This document shows positions 26,587 to 35,308 of a DNA stretch of 64,000 nucleotides, in pieces. The translations under genes were made by a program, and so were the position numbers. Each line of letters opens with the position of its first letter. Position 1 is the first letter of the stretch. The DNA is from Williamsia sp. 1138 (GTDB lineage: Bacteria > Actinomycetota > Actinomycetes > Mycobacteriales > Mycobacteriaceae): the NCBI RefSeq assembly GCF_002095435.2, contig NZ_MJEJ02000040.1:100311-164310 (forward strand). The letters run 5' to 3'. Under the pieces are notes generated by a model. It worked only from the letters and a program-made list of their open reading frames with translations, made no database searches and was not told the DNA's origin.

Positions 26587-27798
26587 GTGACCGCAACTTC
26601 CGGGGAGATCGTCCGCCGCCGCCTCTGGACCACCGGAGCGGTGTGCCTGAGCGTGTTCGGGTCGTTGCTCGGGGTCTCGCTCACCCAGGCGTCGGAGACG
26701 ATCCCGGAGTGGAACTCCTGGGTCGGATTCCTGCTCAACCTGGGTGCGGCCGCCACGCTCGTCTGGCGGCACCGGGCACCGACCGTGGTAGTCGCTGCAT
26801 GTGTTATTGCGCCATTGTTCTTCGCGACCGACGCGACTGCGGCGCTGATCGCGCTGTATGCCCTCGCGCAGTCGGAACGCGGCCTGCGGCTGGCAGCGGG
26901 AACGATTGCGGTGTATCTGGCCTCTGCGGTGTCGCTGACCTACGATGCCCATCGCACCCGCGACAACTCGCTGCTCACGATCGGATCACCCCGGGCCGAA
27001 GAAGGGATGCCCAAACCGAACTGGGATATCCCGCTGTGGATCCCGTGGATCGTTGCGGCCGTGGTGGTCGGGATCGTGTTGACGGTTGCGCTGCTACGGC
27101 ACACCCAATTCCAGCTCGCCCGCGCAGAAATGAGCCGCGATCGGGCGACCAAGCAGACCGACGTGATGCGCGACGAGATGATCAGGACCGAAGAGCGGAC
27201 CCGCATCGCCCGGGACATGCACGACACACTCGCGGCGAGCCTGAGCCGGATCTCATTGCTGGCGGGCGCTGTTCAAGTGGGCGGCACGGACAATCCGGAG
27301 AAGATCGTCACCAATGCCTCGATGATCCGGTCCACCGCCCATGAGGCGCTCGACGAACTCAAGAACATCGTCGGGGTGCTGCGCGGATCGTCGCCGGCCG
27401 GGCGCGGTGGCCATCAGGGGATCGACGGGGTAGCGGACCTGGTGCAATCGGCACGCGCCGCCGGGGTGCACGCCACTCTGTTCACCGACCTCGCACCCGG
27501 AACGGTCGGCACCGTGTCCGGCCACGTGACGTACCGAGTGGTGCAGGAATCCCTCACCAACGCACAGAAATACGCAAGTGATCAGACCGTCCGGATCGCA
27601 ATTACCGGTGCCGACGTCCACGGCATCCGGATCAACGTCCGCAACACGTTGAGCGCCCGGCCACCGGCGGTACCCGGCGGTTCGCGCGCCGGCCTGCGCG
27701 GCCTCGCGGAGCAGGCCCACAACATCGGCGGCACGTTCCAGGGTGGCGTTCTGGGCAACGAGTTCGTCCTGGATTGCTGGCTGCCCTGGTACGCCTGA
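26587..27798 (+). CDS. Sensor histidine kinase, NarL/DesK type
   Basis: The 403-aa protein has five or six TM helices in residues 15-165, a short coiled linker, the HisKA_3 dimerisation domain with the phospho-acceptor H212 in RIARDMHDTLAASL, and a HATPase_c domain (QESLTNAQKYA as N box, GLRGLAEQAHNIGG as G box). There is no large sensory loop, so it probably senses the membrane. Start is a GTG at 26587. The response regulator follows 45 bp downstream. Confidence 0.93.
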   Translation: MTATSGEIVRRRLWTTGAVCLSVFGSLLGVSLTQASETIPEWNSWVGFLLNLGAAATLVWRHRAPTVVVAACVIAPLFFATDATAALIALYALAQSERGLRLAAGTIAVYLASAVSLTYDAHRTRDNSLLTIGSPRAEEGMPKPNWDIPLWIPWIVAAVVVGIVLTVALLRHTQFQLARAEMSRDRATKQTDVMRDEMIRTEERTRIARDMHDTLAASLSRISLLAGAVQVGGTDNPEKIVTNASMIRSTAHEALDELKNIVGVLRGSSPAGRGGHQGIDGVADLVQSARAAGVHATLFTDLAPGTVGTVSGHVTYRVVQESLTNAQKYASDQTVRIAITGADVHGIRINVRNTLSARPPAVPGGSRAGLRGLAEQAHNIGGTFQGGVLGNEFVLDCWLPWYA

Positions 27799-27843
27799 TC
27801 CCGCGCAGTCGATGTCGCAGGGGCGGACTACTCTGATCCCATC

Positions 27844-28497
27844 ATGACCGGAACCAGTGTGATCACCGTGCTGATCGCCGACGACGATCCCTTTGTGCGG
27901 CGCGGGGTCTCGGACATCTTCGCCGCCACCGATGACATCACGGTCGTCGCTGATGTCGACGACGGTGATCAAGTCGTCGGCGCCGTCCACGTCCATCGGC
28001 CGCACGTGGTGCTGATGGATTTGAAGATGAAACGAACCGGCGGCCTCGAGGCGACCCGTCAGCTGATGACCTACCCGTCGCCGCCCAGGGTGATCGCGAT
28101 GACGGCCATGGATGTCGATGACCTGGTGGTGCAGGCAGTTTCGGCCGGTGCGCACAGCTTCCTGAGCAAGGACGAGGCGCCGGAGACCTTTCAGCAGTCC
28201 GTGCGGGCCGTCGCGGCAGGCAACACGTTGTTCAGTCAGGAATCGCTACGTCGGATCGTCGCGGCCGGGTCGCCGCACGCGCCTGCCCCGCCGGCGGATC
28301 TGTCCATGCTCAGTCCGCGCGAACTCGACGTCCTACGGGCGGTGGCCTGTGGGATGTCCAACGCGAACATCGCCACCGAGCTCTTTCTCAGCGAGACCAC
28401 CGTCAAGACCCACATCTCGGCGGTCTTCACGAAACTCGGCACCCAGAATCGCGTGCAGGCAGCGCTTGTCGCCTTCCGCGCCGGCCTCGTCAGCTAG
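27844..28497 (+). CDS. LuxR/NarL-type response regulator
   Basis: The 217-aa protein has a receiver domain with the acidic pocket DDD at about 14-16, phospho-acceptor D59 in LMDLKM, Thr/Lys (MTAM, SKDEAP) and a C-terminal LuxR helix-turn-helix (LSPRELDVLRAVACGMSNANIATELFLS, then TVKTH). It pairs with the preceding kinase. The stop is immediately followed by a perfect family A palindrome that should end transcription. Confidence 0.95.
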   Translation: MTGTSVITVLIADDDPFVRRGVSDIFAATDDITVVADVDDGDQVVGAVHVHRPHVVLMDLKMKRTGGLEATRQLMTYPSPPRVIAMTAMDVDDLVVQAVSAGAHSFLSKDEAPETFQQSVRAVAAGNTLFSQESLRRIVAAGSPHAPAPPADLSMLSPRELDVLRAVACGMSNANIATELFLSETTVKTHISAVFTKLGTQNRVQAALVAFRAGLVS

Positions 28498-28565
28498 CCC
28501 GATCTTGGTGGGTTCTGGCGAGGCCCACCTGGGGAAACGCTCACCAGAACCCACCAAGATCGGGG
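28498..28565. repeat. Palindromic repeat family A, copy 2 (perfect)
   Basis: The 21-bp arms at 28498-28518 and 28544-28564 are perfectly complementary and start CCCGATCTTGGTGGG. The 25-nt loop includes CCCACCTGGGG. It fills the gap between the response-regulator stop and the convergent F420-enzyme stop. Confidence 0.9.
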
Positions 28566-28567
28566 TG

Positions 28568-29446
28568 TCAGCCGTTGACCTTGCTGATCACCGAGTCGGC
28601 GAACATGTTGAGATTGTCGATCTTCTTCTGCAGCGGCTCGGTGTCGTTGCCGACGATGTAGGGGATCCGGAAGCCGACGATGACGTCGGTGATCCCTTTG
28701 TCTTCCAGGCGCTTACAACCGTCGGGTGTATAGGCGTCATAGGAGATGACGTGGATCTCGAAGGGGTCGTTGCGCTTTCCCTCCCCCTTGCGGATGTCCT
28801 GGATCTTGTCCAGGAGTGCGTCGAGCTCTTCGGGCTGCCCGCCGCCGTGCATCCACCCGTCGCCGCGGATCACCGCGCGCTTGAGGGCCAGATCGGCGTG
28901 TCCGCCGACCAGCAGGGGGATCGGCTTGGACGGCGCCGGATTCATCTTGATCTTCGGGATGTCGTAGAACTCGCCGTGGAACTCGAAGTACTCGCCGGTG
29001 CTCAGGCCACGGATGATGTCCATGCATTCGTTCATCCGCTTGCCGCGCCGCTTGTAGTCGACGCCCATGATGTCGTAGTCCTCGGCCCACGGGCTGGTCC
29101 CGACCCCGAGGGCGAATCTGTTGTTCGTCATCACGGCCACCGACATGGCCTGTTTGGCGACAAGCGCAGGCGGCCGGATGGGCAGTTTGAGAACGAACGG
29201 GTTGAACCGGATCTTTTCGGTGACCGCACCCATGGCAGCCGCCATCACGAAGGTCTCGATGAACGCCTTGTCCTCGAGGAACTCCCGGTTGCCGTCTTCG
29301 GTGTACGGATACGTCGAGTCGGATTCCTCGGGGTAGGCGATCGAGTCCGGGATGGTGAATCCTTCGTACCCGGCCGCTTCCGCGGCCTTGGCCAGCGGCA
29401 GATAGTAACTCGGATCGGTCATCGCCTCGGCGAAGGTGAACCGCAT
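28568..29446 (-). CDS. LLM-class F420-dependent oxidoreductase (Rv3520c-like)
   Basis: The TIM-barrel protein of 292 aa begins MRFTFAEAM and carries AEAAGYEGFTIPDS, RFNPFVLKLPIRPPALVAKQAMS and FALGVGTSPWAEDYD, typical of flavin/F420 luciferase-like enzymes. CTAGGAGG 6 nt upstream decides the start. A KstR-type operator lies 34 bp before the ATG, so control by the cholesterol-catabolism repressor is likely. In M. tuberculosis the LLM gene Rv3520c is, from memory, in the KstR regulon; orthology is plausible but unproved. Substrate is probably a steroid side-chain or ring intermediate. Confidence 0.88.
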   Translation of the reverse strand: MRFTFAEAMTDPSYYLPLAKAAEAAGYEGFTIPDSIAYPEESDSTYPYTEDGNREFLEDKAFIETFVMAAAMGAVTEKIRFNPFVLKLPIRPPALVAKQAMSVAVMTNNRFALGVGTSPWAEDYDIMGVDYKRRGKRMNECMDIIRGLSTGEYFEFHGEFYDIPKIKMNPAPSKPIPLLVGGHADLALKRAVIRGDGWMHGGGQPEELDALLDKIQDIRKGEGKRNDPFEIHVISYDAYTPDGCKRLEDKGITDVIVGFRIPYIVGNDTEPLQKKIDNLNMFADSVISKVNG

Positions 29447-29479
29447 GCAGATCCTCCTAGATTCGTCCCTTCGTGATAG

Positions 29480-29493
29480 TAGAACACGTTCTA
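29480..29493. promoter_or_regulatory. KstR-like operator
   Basis: TAGAACACGTTCTA matches the KstR consensus TNNAACNNGTTNNA at every fixed position. It lies 33 bp upstream of the F420-dependent oxidoreductase start, and only 13 bp from the end of the next gene, so it belongs to the oxidoreductase promoter. Confidence 0.75.
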
Positions 29494-29515
29494 GTTTCAC
29501 CCGGAAACGTTTTGC

Positions 29516-30757
29516 TCAGTTGCCTCCGGGGAAGGTGACGACGTCGTAGGTCAGCGGCATCTCGTCTTTGCGGTCGGGACCCGAGACGGGCGGACCGAAT
29601 GCGGGGGGATTGCCGGTGGTGACCATGGCGTTCACCGCGTCGTCGCCGGCGATCACGTTGTCCAACGTGAATGACTCGAAGACGAACGGCAAGCCGTTGG
29701 ACGCCAGAGGATCCACGCCGTCCATGAGGTGGAAGTGCAGGTGAGGCGAATCGCTGTTGCCTGAGTTGCCCAACAGGGCGAGCTTGTCGCCGGTCTTCAA
29801 TTCCTGGCCGACCTTCACAGCGACGCTTCCCGGCTGGAGATGGGCGTAGAAGGCGTAGTGGCCGTTGCCGATGTCCTGGACGACATGGTTGCCGCCGTAC
29901 TGGTCGACCGTCAGGCCGGTGGGATTGGCGCCGGGGACCTGTTCCGGCAGATCGTTGACCACGGCCACCACCTTGCCGTTTGCCACGGCGTGGACGTCGG
30001 TGCCGAAGTACGCGTAGCTGGCGGTTTTGCTGATGTCACCGGTGAACAATCGGCCCTGCGGATCGAGTTGGACGAAGTCGATGGCAAAGCGTTCCGGAGC
30101 CCAGTACTTGCCGTTGAGTGGACTGACTGCCGTCCGATGCGCGGTCATCCCGCAGCACCCGTTGCCGTCGACCCAGCCGGCGCCGGTCAGGGGCGGCGCG
30201 ATCGCCATTGCGGTCTTGTCCTGAACCGGAGTCGTCGAGCTGACAGTCATCGTCTTGGGCAGCAGCGGGGGTATCGCCTCGGCGATCTCGACGCTGATCT
30301 CGTTGTCGATCTGGGCCGGCGCGGCCGTGTCGGCGGGCACGGTTGCGTCCATCCAGATCTTGGCCGCCTGCCCTGGTGCCAATGTGGTGGTCTGGTCGGT
30401 CGCTCCGAACTTGAGCATCCATTGCGCGACCTCGTCAGGTCCGAGATCGACAAGGGTCTCGCCCGCTGCCTTCGCAGTCACCCCCGTGATGGTGGTCGGC
30501 TGCGACAGGGTGTTGATGACCTGCAGCTCGTATGCCATGTGCTTGCGGTTGTCGGTGCCCAGCACAGGGATGGGGTCGGCAAGTGTGGACGCGACGATCG
30601 CTGTCAGTTTCACCGGGGTCGATGTGGCCGGCGCCGGCGATGAACCGGCGGACGACGATGCGGAGCTGCTGTCGGAGTCGGAGTCGGAATCAGAACAAGA
30701 AGCAAGAGCCAGAGTGGCCACGCACGCGATACCCAAGAGTTTGACGGTCGGTCTCAT
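29516..30757 (-). CDS. M23-like peptidase-fold lipoprotein
   Basis: This 413-aa exported protein has a lipobox (LALASC, Cys at about 21), a Ser/Asp-rich linker (SDSDSDSDSSS) and a C-terminal LytM/M23 fold. The last metal motif is HLHFH (SPHLHFHLM). At the first metal site the usual H-x-x-x-D reads RFAIDF, so the first His appears to be replaced; activity may be lost or altered. The middle region (100-190) resembles an Ig-like spacer. It is transcribed on the same strand as glfT1 but separated by 44 bp. Confidence 0.82.
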   Translation of the reverse strand: MRPTVKLLGIACVATLALASCSDSDSDSDSSSASSSAGSSPAPATSTPVKLTAIVASTLADPIPVLGTDNRKHMAYELQVINTLSQPTTITGVTAKAAGETLVDLGPDEVAQWMLKFGATDQTTTLAPGQAAKIWMDATVPADTAAPAQIDNEISVEIAEAIPPLLPKTMTVSSTTPVQDKTAMAIAPPLTGAGWVDGNGCCGMTAHRTAVSPLNGKYWAPERFAIDFVQLDPQGRLFTGDISKTASYAYFGTDVHAVANGKVVAVVNDLPEQVPGANPTGLTVDQYGGNHVVQDIGNGHYAFYAHLQPGSVAVKVGQELKTGDKLALLGNSGNSDSPHLHFHLMDGVDPLASNGLPFVFESFTLDNVIAGDDAVNAMVTTGNPPAFGPPVSGPDRKDEMPLTYDVVTFPGGN

Positions 30758-30801
30758 TGTCTGAGATTAATGGCCCGTAGCAGGTCATGCGCATACTTTG
30801 A

Positions 30802-31728
30802 TCAAGGTTTCCCGAAGCGTTCACGTCGGCCGAGAGTTTGCAGGTGAAGCCATTCGCGGAAGCCCGGGACGTCTCGCTGCTGAACCAGGAAATACCAGCC
30901 GAAACGGGCGTACTCCTGGGGCAGCAACTTTCGCATGCCGGGACGACTCATCAGGTACCCGCGGTTGCGGTAGGTGAAGAACCGTTTCGTCTCGTTGTCC
31001 GGGTACTGGGTGTGCATCCGGCCGCCCAGGATGGGCCGGAACTCGTCCGCGCCGTCAGGGTGCAGGTAGGCGGTGGTCAGGCAGGTCCCGAAATCAAGAC
31101 CCGAGCGGACCAGTCGTCTGTGCATTTCGACCTCGTCGCCGCGGACGAACAGACGCAGGTCAGGGACGCCGACCGCGTCGATGGCGGCGGCGGAGAACAG
31201 CGCGCCGTTCATCAATGAGGCAATCCCTGGGAGCAGCTCGGAGGCCTCGCCGTCTTCGAAGAGTTCCGACCGTTTGCGGCGCCAGACCAGGCCCCGCCGT
31301 AGGGGGAAGGCGAGGGTGTCGGGATCGTCGATGTTGCAGACGACGGGGGAGACCTCCGAAAGGCCATGTGAGACGGCGCATTCGAGCAGGATCCCGAGAA
31401 CCTCTGGCCCCTCGGGTCTGCCGTCGTCGTCGGCACACCAGACCCAGTCGGCGCCCAGCGCCAGCGCGTGCAGCATGCCGAGCGCAAACCCGCCTGCCCC
31501 GCCGAGGTTGTGCTTCGACCCGATGTATGTGACGGGAACCGACTGTGCAGCAACGAGTTCGGCGACCGCGGAGTCGTCGTCGTTGTCGACGACCACCAGG
31601 TGGTCGACCGGCCGGCTCTGGGAGGTGAGGACGGTCAGGGATTGGCGCAGCAGTTCGAGTCGTTTGTGGGTCACGACCACGGCGACGATCCGTGGATCGG
31701 CGGTGCCCTTCGATCCGGCGTCAGCCAT
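30802..31728 (-). CDS. glfT1: Galactofuranosyltransferase GlfT1
   Basis: The 308-aa GT2 enzyme adds the first galactofuranose residues to decaprenyl-PP-GlcNAc-Rha to start galactan. It has the GT-A fold: VAVVVTHKRLELLRQSL, NLGGAGGFALGM, the catalytic/metal motif WCADDDGRPEG and FVRGDEVEM. It overlaps wzt by 8 bp, so translation is coupled to the galactan exporter, as expected for a lipid-linked galactan made inside and exported. Confidence 0.95.
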   Translation of the reverse strand: MADAGSKGTADPRIVAVVVTHKRLELLRQSLTVLTSQSRPVDHLVVVDNDDDSAVAELVAAQSVPVTYIGSKHNLGGAGGFALGMLHALALGADWVWCADDDGRPEGPEVLGILLECAVSHGLSEVSPVVCNIDDPDTLAFPLRRGLVWRRKRSELFEDGEASELLPGIASLMNGALFSAAAIDAVGVPDLRLFVRGDEVEMHRRLVRSGLDFGTCLTTAYLHPDGADEFRPILGGRMHTQYPDNETKRFFTYRNRGYLMSRPGMRKLLPQEYARFGWYFLVQQRDVPGFREWLHLQTLGRRERFGKP

Positions 31729-32518
31729 CCCGTTTGACCTCGGCCATGACCTCGCGCACGTGGCGAGCGGCGTCGGGACCCTCGTAGGCGTTCACCACTT
31801 CTTCGATACCGCCGTCCATGCGAATGGTGCCGTGATCGATCCACAGGGCCCGGTCGCACAGCTGTGCCAGGAACTCGTTCGAGTGGCTGGCGAACACCAG
31901 GATTCCCGACCGTTTCACCAATTCCTCCAGCCGGACCCGGGCCTTCTTCATGAACTCGGCGTCGACGGCACCGATCCCCTCGTCGAGGATCAGGATCTCG
32001 GGATCGATCGAGGTGACCACACCGAGTGCGACACGGACCCGCATGCCGGTGGAGTAGGTACGCAGCGGCATCGCCAGATAGTCACCCAGCTCGGTGAACT
32101 CGGCGATGTCGTCCATCTTCTTGAGCATCTCGCGCCGGCTCATGCCCAGGAACATGCCGCGGATGACGATGTTCTCGTAGCCGGAGATCTCCGGGTCCAT
32201 GCCGACCCCGAGGTCGAACACGGGTGCCACTCGACCGCGGATGGAGCACGAACCCCGGGTCGGTTCGTAGATGCCCGAGAGCAGGCGCAGCAGCGTCGAT
32301 TTGCCGGCCCCGTTGTGGCCGACCAGGCCGATCCGGTCACCGTGTTCGAGATGCAGGTTGACCTGTTTGAGCGCCTCGACCACCACGACGTTGGACTCGT
32401 TGGCTCCGATCACACCCCCGGCGCGGCCGAGCACCGACTTCTTGATGGACCGGGTCTTGGCGTCGAAGATGGGGAAATCGACGCAGGCATCCCAGGTATC
32501 GACTCGAACTGAACTCAT
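31721..32518 (-). CDS. wzt: ABC transporter ATP-binding subunit Wzt (galactan export)
   Basis: The 265-aa ATPase has the Walker A GHNGAGKST, signature YSTGMRVRVALG, Walker B ILILDEGIGAVD and an H-loop at ASHS. Sequence and context identify it as the ATPase of the lipid-linked galactan exporter (Rv3781-like). It lacks the long C-terminal carbohydrate-binding domain of O-antigen Wzt proteins. The ATG at 32518 (MSSVRV) is preferred to an in-frame ATG at 32548 because it follows the wzm stop by 4 nt with GTGAGG ahead. Confidence 0.94.
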   Translation of the reverse strand: MSSVRVDTWDACVDFPIFDAKTRSIKKSVLGRAGGVIGANESNVVVVEALKQVNLHLEHGDRIGLVGHNGAGKSTLLRLLSGIYEPTRGSCSIRGRVAPVFDLGVGMDPEISGYENIVIRGMFLGMSRREMLKKMDDIAEFTELGDYLAMPLRTYSTGMRVRVALGVVTSIDPEILILDEGIGAVDAEFMKKARVRLEELVKRSGILVFASHSNEFLAQLCDRALWIDHGTIRMDGGIEEVVNAYEGPDAARHVREVMAEVKRDG

Positions 32519-32522
32519 GACC

Positions 32523-33386
32523 TCACACCCAATACGCAACGCGAGCACGGTAATTACGCAGAATCATCAACGCCAGAACCCAGCCGGCAATGGTGCACGC
32601 GATGACGATCAGCCAGTGATAGAGCGCCACTGATTCACCGAGCAACGGACCGCGGGTGATCTCGAGGTAGTGGTACATCGGGTTGATCTGGACCAACTTG
32701 ACGCGGCTGGAGTCGGCTCCGACGTTCTTCTCGAGATCGGTGGCACTCCAGATGATGGGCGTCATGAAGAAGACGAGTTGCACTGCGGTGGCCAGCAATT
32801 GGCCGATGTCGCGGAATCTGGTGGACAGGATGCCGAATACGATCGAGACCCACACCGCGTTCAGGACCAGAAGCGCGATGCCGGGTAGCACCAGCACAAC
32901 GGTCCAGTTCACCGGCTGGGGGAAGATGATCAGCAATACCGCGTACAGCGGGATGTTGTGGGCGAAGATGATCAGCTGCCGCCAGGTGAGGCGGTACACG
33001 TGCACGCTCAGCGGGGCGGGGATCTGCTTGATCAGTCCCTCGTTGGTCGTGAAGAGCTCGGCACCCTCGAGGATCGACCCGGAGATGAAACCCCAGAAGA
33101 TGAAGCCGAGCATGACGTACGGCAGGAAGCTGCTGATCTCGTTGCCGAACAGCTGGGAGTAGAGCAATCCCATCGCGACGGCCGTGACGGCGGTGGCGAT
33201 GGTGATCCACAGCGGACCGAGCAGTGAGCGGCGATAGCGCTGCTTGATGTCCTGCCAGCCCAGGAGTAGCCAGAGTTCCGACTGCCGAAATCCCGACGAC
33301 AGGTCGCCGAAGGCCCTGCGAAAAGTCCGTGAATTGGACTCAGCTGGTGGCGGACGCACCGGCTCGGGATCGACTGCTGTTGACAC
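32523..33386 (-). CDS. wzm: ABC transporter permease Wzm (galactan export)
   Basis: The permease of 287 aa has about six TM helices after a 45-residue cytoplasmic lead and the ABC2-membrane signature (LLLGWQDIKQRYRRSLLGPLWITI, then NEGLIKQIPAP). It forms the membrane half of the galactan exporter with Wzt (Rv3783-like). The start is taken at the GTG at 33386, 31 bp after pafE; longer in-frame reading would overlap pafE and give a non-family N-terminus. Confidence 0.93.
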   Translation of the reverse strand: MSTAVDPEPVRPPPAESNSRTFRRAFGDLSSGFRQSELWLLLGWQDIKQRYRRSLLGPLWITIATAVTAVAMGLLYSQLFGNEISSFLPYVMLGFIFWGFISGSILEGAELFTTNEGLIKQIPAPLSVHVYRLTWRQLIIFAHNIPLYAVLLIIFPQPVNWTVVLVLPGIALLVLNAVWVSIVFGILSTRFRDIGQLLATAVQLVFFMTPIIWSATDLEKNVGADSSRVKLVQINPMYHYLEITRGPLLGESVALYHWLIVIACTIAGWVLALMILRNYRARVAYWV

Positions 33387-33417
33387 GAGAGACGACCCTA
33401 CCGCGACGACCGAGGTG

Positions 33418-33954
33418 TCAGAGATACTGCCCGGTGCCGGGGACCCCGTGCTGCCCGGGCTGACCGCCACCGAGTTGACCCGTCGGGAGCTGCCCTTGAC
33501 GCATCTGCTCGAGCTGCGCACGGGCCGCCATCTGCTGGGCGAACAGTGCGGTCTGGATGCCGTGGAACAGACCTTCGAGCCAGCCGACGAGCTGGGCCTG
33601 GGCGATTCTGAGTTCGGCGTCGGTGGGCGTGACGTCGTCGGTGAACGGCAGCGCGAGCCGTTCGAGTTCCTCGCGCAGCTCGGGGGCGAGGCCGTCCTCG
33701 AGTTCGCGGATCGAGGAGCGGTGGATCTCCTTGAGCCGGACGCGGCTCGCCTCGTCGAGCGGAGCGGCCCGCACCTCTTCCAGCAGCTGCTTGATCATGG
33801 TGCCGATCCGCATGACCTTGGCGGGCTGCTCGACCATGTCGGCGACCCCCTGCTGTTCGTCGCTGCGGGCCTGCTCGGCCTCCGCGGACGGGACGACAAC
33901 GATGCCCTCGTTGCCGTCGGAGGGGGAACCTTGGCTGAAAATATCGTCGACCAT
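33418..33954 (-). CDS. pafE: Bacterial proteasome activator Bpa/PafE
   Basis: The 178-aa protein forms an ATP-independent ring that opens the 20S proteasome gate. The C-terminus is GQYL, the peptide by which Bpa binds proteasome alpha-ring pockets. The four-helix core (MIKQLLEEVRAAPLDEASR, ELEDGLAPELREELERL, QAQLVGWLEGLFHGIQTAL) matches Rv3780. The first in-frame ATG at 33954 is taken. In mycobacteria too it lies beside the galactan exporter genes. Confidence 0.95.
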   Translation of the reverse strand: MVDDIFSQGSPSDGNEGIVVVPSAEAEQARSDEQQGVADMVEQPAKVMRIGTMIKQLLEEVRAAPLDEASRVRLKEIHRSSIRELEDGLAPELREELERLALPFTDDVTPTDAELRIAQAQLVGWLEGLFHGIQTALFAQQMAARAQLEQMRQGQLPTGQLGGGQPGQHGVPGTGQYL

Positions 33955-34043
33955 GCGTCCATTGTCCAGATGCGGTGGTTTCGGATCTGCGGCAGCCCCA
34001 CAACCTGGGTGCGAGGTCGGAGTGACGGTCTAAGGTGGCTGCC

Positions 34044-35240
34044 ATGGCTTATGACGTCGCCCGGGTTCGGGGTCTGTTCCCGTCCCTCGGCGATGGTTGG
34101 ATCCACCTCGATCCGCAGGCGGGCATGCAGATCCCGGATTCGGTGGCGACCACCGTGTCCAAGGCCTTTCGTGGGCTGGTCTCCGAGCCCGGCGGCATCT
34201 ATCCCGCGGCCAAGCAGTCGGCGGGAATCATCGATGCGGCCCGGCAGGCAGTGGCGGACCTGGTGAACGCGGACCCCCGCGGCGTAGTGCTCGGACCATC
34301 GCGTGGACATCTGCTGAATGTGCTTGCGGAGTGTTTGAACACCCGCGTGTGGCTGGGGTCCGAGGTGGTGGTCAGTCGACTCGACGACGAGGCGAACGTA
34401 CTGCCGTGGCTGCGCGCCGCGGATCGTTTCGGAGCGAAGGTGCGTTGGGCCGAGGTCGACATCGAGAACGGTGAACTCCCGGTCTGGCAGTACGAGGGGT
34501 TGGTCAGCCGCTCGACCAGCGTGGTGGCGATGCCACTGGCGTCGTCGACCATCGGCACCGTCGTCGACGTCGCGACGGCGGCAGCCACGGTGCACGCCGT
34601 CGACGGACTGCTCGTGGTGGATGCGACGAGCGCAGCTGCATATCTGTCGCTCGACATCGAGGAGCTGGGCGCCGATGTGTTGGTGGTGAGCGCGTCTCGG
34701 TGGGGCGGCCCGTCGACCGCGGCACTGGTGTTCCGGAACCCCGAACTGCTGACGCGGGTGCGATCGATGTCACTCAAACCCGACGCAGAAGGGCCGGAAA
34801 AGCTCGAGGTCGATGGCCACCAACACGCGTTGCTGGCGGGGCTCGTGGCCTCGATCGAGCATCTGGCAGGTCTGGACGAATCGGCGGCCGGCACCCGGCG
34901 CGAGCGTCTGGTGCAGTCGATGACGGGTTTGGCCGACTACTCGCAGCGGTTGCTGCAATACCTCCTGCATTCGCTGCGTCAGCTGAACCTGGTGTCCGTC
35001 GTCGGAGAAGCGGAGGCCCGGATCCCGGCGGTCAGCTTCACGGTCTCCGGTGTGACGGCGGACAAGGTGGTACGCCGGCTCGCCGACAACGGGATCTGTG
35101 CTCTCGCGGACGTCAACAGCCGGGTCCTCACCGGCATCGGGGTCGGGGACGTCGGTGGTGCCGTCACGATCGGTCTCGGGCCCTACACAACGCCCTACGA
35201 GGTTGATCAGCTCGTGCGGACCCTGGGTTCCCTCGGCTAG
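34044..35240 (+). CDS. PLP aminotransferase class V-fold protein (Rv3778c-like), Lys position altered
   Basis: The 398-aa protein resembles cysteine desulfurase-type class V aminotransferases throughout and begins [10 protein letters not shown] like Rv3778c. The position expected to hold the PLP-binding Lys reads [17 protein letters not shown], with Arg in place of Lys; no other Lys nearby replaces it. It may be a PLP-free or non-catalytic paralogue. The start at 34044 is taken over the GTG at 34035. It is divergent from pafE and convergent with the quinone reductase. Confidence 0.82.
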   Translation: MAYDVARVRGLFPSLGDGWIHLDPQAGMQIPDSVATTVSKAFRGLVSEPGGIYPAAKQSAGIIDAARQAVADLVNADPRGVVLGPSRGHLLNVLAECLNTRVWLGSEVVVSRLDDEANVLPWLRAADRFGAKVRWAEVDIENGELPVWQYEGLVSRSTSVVAMPLASSTIGTVVDVATAAATVHAVDGLLVVDATSAAAYLSLDIEELGADVLVVSASRWGGPSTAALVFRNPELLTRVRSMSLKPDAEGPEKLEVDGHQHALLAGLVASIEHLAGLDESAAGTRRERLVQSMTGLADYSQRLLQYLLHSLRQLNLVSVVGEAEARIPAVSFTVSGVTADKVVRRLADNGICALADVNSRVLTGIGVGDVGGAVTIGLGPYTTPYEVDQLVRTLGSLG

Positions 35241-35308
35241 CCCGATTTTGGTGGGTTGTGGCGATCAAAACCCCCAGGTCGGCGTCGCCAGAACCCACCA
35301 CTTCCGGG
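35241..35308. repeat. Palindromic repeat family A, copy 3 (loop inverted)
   Basis: Arms CCCGATTTTGGTGGGTTGTGGCGA (positions 35241-35264) and the opposing 35285-35308 pair with a few mismatches. The loop holds CCCCCAGGTCGGC, the reverse complement of the loop core in other copies, so this element lies in opposite orientation. It fills the space between two convergent stops exactly. Confidence 0.85.
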
